A DNA stretch of 8,861 nucleotides. It comes from Smithella sp. D17. GTDB lineage: Bacteria > Desulfobacterota > Syntrophia > Syntrophales > Smithellaceae. The first letter of the stretch is position 1. Each line of letters opens with the position of its first letter. The notes below the pieces were generated by a model. It was not told where the DNA came from. It did no database searches and worked only from the letters and a program-made list of their open reading frames with translations. This document shows, in pieces, positions 5,701 to 8,861 of the stretch. The stretch lies in assembly GCA_000753945.1 (NCBI GenBank), contig JQOA01000022.1, positions 1-8,861 of the forward strand, given 5' to 3'. The translations under genes were made by a program, and so were the position numbers.

Positions 5701-7737
5701 ATGAAGAAAATAGTCAAATCAACATTTTTTGCATCACTATTATTTTTGACCATCACTTTTTTTCTGACGGCGGGAACGACGTATGCTTTGGATGTGGGAA
5801 GTCTCTTCCCGATAGCCACGACCACAGATGATGAAGTGAGCATAAGTGCAGCCTTCGATGGGACGAACATTTTAGTGGGAATCCAAAGCCCCGGAACAAC
5901 AGGTAGCACCATCTCTGCGCAACTCATATCACAGTCAGGAACGCTCGTGGGATCCCGGATTACCGTGCAACGGACTGACGCCAGCCGGCAGGCTACCGGT
6001 GGTGCGCCCAGTATCGCTTTTGATGGAACAAACTATCTGGCCATCTGGGCGGATGATCACTATTCCGACGAGAACTATCATCCAGATGGATATGACGTGC
6101 AATTCGGTGCATTTATCAATAAGTCAGGGGAACAGGTCGGTTCTTCTTTTTACTTGGGTGCTACGCTTGCCAACGCTTATTCGTATCATAACTCAGGAGC
6201 GGTGATCTTTGATGGTACAAATTACTTTGTCGTTTGGGAAAAGAGAACGCTTGACCAATCTGCCGACAACGCCGACATCTACGGCCAGTTTATCACCCCC
6301 TCAGGCACCTTGTTAGGTTCTACGATTGCCATCAGTACGGCATCTCACGGTCAGCGAGACCCTGCCTTGGCTTTCGACGGCACAAACATCATGGTTGTAT
6401 GGTCAGACAGCAGGAATCAGAGCGCCTGCGGGCTCAATAGCGAAGGAACTACAAGCTGTTACGAATCCGATATCTACGGCCAGCTTGTTACAAAATCCTC
6501 TGCGAGTACAGCGGGGAGCCTCAACGGCAGTAATTTCCTGCTCAACGCGGGCACTCTGCCGCGTGACAGCACGGCCCCGTCGATTGCTTTTGACGGTACA
6601 AATTACTTTATTGCTTTTGCAGAAGAAACGACGTTTCCCTACTATGGTGATGTCTGGCATCTATTCGGTCAACGAGTAAGTTCCACGGGCGCTGCTTTGG
6701 GAGGTACAATCAGTATAAACACAGACGCCAACTGTTTCCTTCCGTCTGTCGGCTTTGACGGCACAAATTATCTTATTTCCTGGAATGATCGGACGAACTG
6801 GGATGTCTACGGTCAATCCATTACCACGTCGGGCACCTTGAGCGGTTCCGCGTTTGCCATCGATAACGATTCCGGAAATCAACTCGGAGCGTGCAGCGGT
6901 ACTGCTGTAAACGGGAAAGTGTTCTGCCTTATCGATACAGGTTTTGATTTTTCAACAGACACATGGGGAGATGTCTATGGGGTGTTTTTGGATACATCGG
7001 CTTCTTTCTATAGTTCATTTACCGGAGCGGGTATCTGGCAATGGAACGGTTCAACCTGGAGCCAGTTAACACCGAGTAATCCGACAAGCATGGTGGCATC
7101 AGGCACGACCTTGTATGGCACTTTCGGAAGTAATGGCATCTGGGAATGGAATGGTTCTGCCTGGCGTCAGTTAACACCGAGCAATCCGGAAGCGATAGTA
7201 GCTTCAGGCACGAACTTGTATGGAGACTTCGGGGAAAGCGGCGTTTGGCAATGGGGAGGTTCAAGTTGGAGTCAGTTATCACCTAGCAATCCGACAAGCA
7301 TGGTGGCATCAGGCACGACCTTGTATGGCACTTTCGGAAGTAATGGCATCTGGCAATGGAATGGTTCGGCCTGGAATCAGTTAACTCCTAGCAATCCGGA
7401 AGCGATAGTAGTTTCGGGCTCGACCTTGTACGGAGACTTCGGGAATGGCGGCGTTTGGCAATGGGGGGGGACAATCTGGAGTCAGTTATCACCTAGCAAT
7501 CCGACAAGCATGGTGGCATCAGGCACGACCTTATATGGCACCTTTGGGAGTAATGGCATTTGGCAATGGAATGGAAGTTCGTGGAGTCAGTTAACACCGA
7601 GCAATCCGGAAGCGATAGTAGCATCAGGCTCGACTTTGTACGGAGACTTCGCGGAAAATGGTATCTGGCAATGGACTGAAAGTACCTGGAATCAGATATC
7701 AACGAGTAATCCGGTAAATATGGTGACAGGGAATTAA
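5701..7737 (+). CDS. Secreted double-propeller-like protein: seven FDGTN repeats plus seven 35-residue repeats
   Basis: This is a 678-residue protein. A perfect AAGGAGG (5687-5693) lies seven bases before the ATG. Residues 1-30 form a Sec signal peptide with probable cleavage after TTYA. The N-terminal half (about 32-430) contains units headed by FDGTN or a relative at residues 52, 107, 170, 225, 297 and 352, plus a degenerate seventh near 405. Each unit reads P-x-(I/L/V)-x-FDGTN-(Y/I)-hydrophobics-W, an Asp-rich loop, (D/V)-x-(Y/F)-GQ, then SGT-x-x-G. This is a pattern of secreted bacterial beta-propellers. Residues 436-678 are the same seven-repeat module as in the two paralogues. Asp-rich loops could bind calcium. 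No catalytic residues are recognised. The gene lies 53 bases after its neighbour without a strong terminator between, so an operon is likely. A G8 tract at 7463-7470 interrupts the usual repeat sequence. Confidence 0.92.
   Translation: MKKIVKSTFFASLLFLTITFFLTAGTTYALDVGSLFPIATTTDDEVSISAAFDGTNILVGIQSPGTTGSTISAQLISQSGTLVGSRITVQRTDASRQATGGAPSIAFDGTNYLAIWADDHYSDENYHPDGYDVQFGAFINKSGEQVGSSFYLGATLANAYSYHNSGAVIFDGTNYFVVWEKRTLDQSADNADIYGQFITPSGTLLGSTIAISTASHGQRDPALAFDGTNIMVVWSDSRNQSACGLNSEGTTSCYESDIYGQLVTKSSASTAGSLNGSNFLLNAGTLPRDSTAPSIAFDGTNYFIAFAEETTFPYYGDVWHLFGQRVSSTGAALGGTISINTDANCFLPSVGFDGTNYLISWNDRTNWDVYGQSITTSGTLSGSAFAIDNDSGNQLGACSGTAVNGKVFCLIDTGFDFSTDTWGDVYGVFLDTSASFYSSFTGAGIWQWNGSTWSQLTPSNPTSMVASGTTLYGTFGSNGIWEWNGSAWRQLTPSNPEAIVASGTNLYGDFGESGVWQWGGSSWSQLSPSNPTSMVASGTTLYGTFGSNGIWQWNGSAWNQLTPSNPEAIVVSGSTLYGDFGNGGVWQWGGTIWSQLSPSNPTSMVASGTTLYGTFGSNGIWQWNGSSWSQLTPSNPEAIVASGSTLYGDFAENGIWQWTESTWNQISTSNPVNMVTGN
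5854..7000 (+). repeat. Seven divergent ~55-residue FDGTN repeats
   Basis: The FDG motif codons start at 5854, 6019, 6208, 6373, 6589 and 6754. A seventh unit (from about 6900, with VNGKVF in place of FDGTNY and GDVYGVF in place of DIYGQ) lacks the motif but keeps the layout. Spacing is 55, 63, 55, 72, 55 and about 53 residues, so the long units carry loop insertions. Unlike the C-terminal array, units share only key positions, which points to old duplication. The count of seven suits a closed propeller. Confidence 0.75.
7006..7734 (+). repeat. Seven tandem 35-residue (105-base) repeats, array 3
   Basis: Units start at 7006, 7111, 7216, 7321, 7426, 7531 and 7636, with the last at 33 residues. 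Units 2, 4 and 6 are GTFGSNGIW types. Units 3, 5 and 7 are GDF types, but here they read WQWGG or WQWTE rather than the WKWESSSW of arrays 1 and 2. The segment CCGACAAGCATGGTGGCATC occurs at 7081, 7291 and 7501, exactly 210 bases apart. The tail MVTGN is identical to that of the other two proteins. Confidence 0.95.
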
Positions 7738-7818
7738 AAAGTGAAAGGTGAAAAGTGAACGGTTGAAGCCTGAAGGTGAATGTCCTTCTTAAATTAAAGA
7801 AGAGGCTATGGTTTTGAC

Positions 7819-7886
7819 GTAGACATCAGAATAATAAACATCGGGGAGGGGGTAGAGGAAAACACCCTCCCCGATGTTGTATCTAC
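7819..7886. repeat. Dispersed hairpin element, copy 2
   Basis: This is the second copy of the element at 1971-2036. It is 68 bases long, the extra two lying in the hairpin loop. Its outer ends GTAGA (7819-7823) and TCTAC (7882-7886) are perfectly complementary, so the whole element can fold as an outer 5-bp stem, an asymmetric internal loop, and the long inner stem. It sits 81 bases after the stop of gene 4, whereas copy 1 sits two bases after the stop of gene 1, and the sequence between stop and element is unrelated in the two places. Confidence 0.75.
7837..7878 (+). terminator. Strong hairpin, probable terminator of the repeat-protein operon
   Basis: AACATCGGGGAGGG (7837-7850) pairs perfectly with CCCTCCCCGATGTT (7865-7878), a 14-bp stem with a 14-base loop. 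The sequence after it (GTATCTAC) is not a U run, so it is not a classical rho-independent terminator. The stem is strong enough to stabilise the 3' end of the mRNA or to stop transcription with Rho's help. Being nearly symmetric, it could act on either strand. Confidence 0.6.
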
Positions 7887-7917
7887 GATCACTAATAAAA
7901 ATTTGTATAAATACGGC

Positions 7918-7946
7918 TTTACGAAATAAAAAAAGTGGTTTATAAA
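7918..7946 (+). promoter_or_regulatory. Candidate sigma-70 promoter for the wzz-like gene
   Basis: TTTACG (7918-7923, four of six to the -35 consensus) and TATAAA (7941-7946, five of six to the -10) are 17 bases apart, in an AT-rich region about 100 bases before the start codon and just after the upstream hairpin. The -10 lies inside a small possible hairpin (7935-7951, GTGGTTT with AAAGCCAC through one G-T pair). A perfect TATAAT at 7965-7970 is an alternative -10 but lacks a -35. Confidence 0.4.
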
Positions 7947-8046
7947 GCCACGGAAATCATGCGGTATAATAAAAAATTTTCACAATACCGGCCTCAGCAG
8001 AGAACAACTGTCAACAGTAACAAAAAAACTGAATAAAGGTTTTTCC

Positions 8047-8844
8047 ATGAATAATGAAAGCTCTGCAAGTAATAACAATGAAATATGGGTGGTTGTTTAT
8101 TGGCGCGTAATCATGAAACACCGGAAAATGATCGGCACGCTTGTTTTGACGGCAGTAATTCTAACCATAATAATTTCTTTTTGCATGAAAAATATTTACG
8201 GAGCAAAAGCAATTATTACACCTATTTCTCCGAAAGATTCCGGCGGTAACAGCATTGCCGCCGGCATTATGCAGCAGGTCGGTGGATTGTCAGCCATCGG
8301 TCTTCCCGATTCATCATCATCAGCGGAAATAGTGACGCTTTTAAAATCTAATATTCTTCGCGAAAAAATTATTACTCAATATAATCTTTTACCGGTCTTA
8401 TTTTCCGATCAGTGGGATGATAATACAAAAAACTGGGAAAAAAGAGCCTGGTATAATCCGCTGTCTTTGATTCCGTCATTTATGGGGGGCGATAAAAGGG
8501 GTATTAAGAAAAATGAAGGAATACCGGATGTCTGGGATGGTTTGCGTAAGTTAGATGATATGGTCAAGATAAATAATAATGTAAAAGATAAAACAATCAC
8601 GATTGTGGTTGAATTTGATGATCCCGTAATGGCGGCCAATATTGCCGGATATTTTTTAGCTGAGCTTAATGATCATATGAGCAGCGAAGCAAAAAGAGTA
8701 GCTCTAACCAACAGAAAATATCTGGAGCAACAACTGGACCAGACCGCCGATCCCTTTATTAAGCAAAAAATTTATAATCTCATCGCTCAACAGATTGAAA
8801 CATCAATGATGGCGGAAGTAAAAGAACTCCATACAGGACGATAA
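8047..8844 (+). CDS. Wzz-like polysaccharide chain-length determinant, C-terminally truncated
   Basis: This is a 265-residue protein. AAGG (8036-8039) precedes the ATG by seven bases. Residues about 10-65 are the classic Wzz N terminus: a short cytosolic tip (EIWVVVYWRVIMKHRKM), TM1 (LVLTAVILTIIISFCM), then a periplasmic beta segment (GAKAIITPISP). The middle has GIMQQVGGLSAIGLPDSSSS, AEIVTLLKSNILREKII, WDGLRKLDDMVKI and VVEFDDPVMAANIAGYFLAE, followed by a long helix (AKRVALTNRKYLEQQLDQ) ending at SMMAEVKE. Family members normally continue about 60-80 residues through a Pro-rich stretch and a second membrane helix; here the frame ends with LHTGR and TAA. Known members control O-antigen or exopolysaccharide chain length from the inner membrane. 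The missing TM2 suggests a damaged gene or a sequence error near 8830. Confidence 0.85.
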   Translation: MNNESSASNNNEIWVVVYWRVIMKHRKMIGTLVLTAVILTIIISFCMKNIYGAKAIITPISPKDSGGNSIAAGIMQQVGGLSAIGLPDSSSSAEIVTLLKSNILREKIITQYNLLPVLFSDQWDDNTKNWEKRAWYNPLSLIPSFMGGDKRGIKKNEGIPDVWDGLRKLDDMVKINNNVKDKTITIVVEFDDPVMAANIAGYFLAELNDHMSSEAKRVALTNRKYLEQQLDQTADPFIKQKIYNLIAQQIETSMMAEVKELHTGR

Positions 8845-8861
8845 AATATATAGCGCTGGCA

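Larger units (their letters stand above)
7738..8046. other. 309-base intergenic region between the repeat-protein operon and the wzz-like gene
   Basis: It begins with a purine-rich stretch holding imperfect copies of GTGAAA/GTGAA (7741-7780). A weak 6-bp hairpin follows (CTTCTT 7785-7790 with AAGAAG 7797-7802), then hairpin element copy 2 (7819-7886) and an AT-rich stretch with a candidate promoter (7918-7946). A perfect TATAAT lies at 7965-7970 with no good -35, and there is a short palindrome ACTGT-CA-ACAGT at 8007-8018. No convincing reading frame or structured RNA gene was seen. Confidence 0.7.

Noticed and set aside
7741..7780. GTGAAA-like short repeats after gene 4
   Set aside because: Imperfect and too few copies to be a defined element; described with the intergenic region only.
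8007..8018. Palindrome ACTGT-CA-ACAGT before the wzz-like gene
   Set aside because: Five-base arms are expected by chance in a region of this size, and no matching second site was seen.

Overview
The window comes from a Gram-negative bacterium of moderate GC content. The grounds are Sec signal peptides on the secreted proteins, good Shine-Dalgarno sequences, and a Wzz-type polysaccharide chain-length gene of the kind found in proteobacteria and Desulfobacterota. A deltaproteobacterial (Desulfobacterota) origin is my best guess from overall resemblance only; no marker gene is present to prove it.

Layout, all on the + strand: (1) 1-1968, the 3' part of a large secreted or surface protein whose start lies before the window, followed by a strong hairpin at 1992-2025; (2) 2053-2514, a small exported or membrane-anchored protein resembling the DUF4907 family; (3) 2564-5647, a 1027-residue secreted multidomain protein, full-length paralogue of gene 1; (4) 5701-7737, a 678-residue secreted protein with a different N-terminal half but the same C-terminal module, followed by a second copy of the hairpin element at 7819-7886; (5) a 309-base intergenic stretch with a candidate promoter; (6) 8047-8844, a Wzz-like inner-membrane protein that stops before its expected C-terminal membrane helix. 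Genes 2-4 have gaps of only 49 and 53 bases and are probably one operon.

The main discovery is a shared C-terminal module. All three large proteins end in exactly seven copies of a 35-residue repeat (arrays 1240-1965, 4916-5644, 7006-7734), with two alternating repeat types giving a 70-residue / 210-base higher-order period, and an identical terminal tail, NPVNMVTGN. The seven-fold count, four predicted short strands per repeat, and a last repeat that stops at the strand preceding repeat 1 all fit a closed seven-bladed beta-propeller. In gene 4 the C-terminal propeller follows a second, unrelated seven-unit array of about 55-residue FDGTN repeats, so the protein appears to be a double propeller. 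In genes 1 and 3 the module follows a jelly-roll-like domain and an FnIII-like domain. Near-identical DNA in the arrays beside diverged upstream domains suggests homogenisation by recombination and shuffling of N-terminal modules.

Function is inference: a set of exported, probably ligand- or glycan-binding proteins next to a surface-polysaccharide gene. No catalytic motif, cell-wall sorting signal or known C-terminal secretion signal was seen in any of them.
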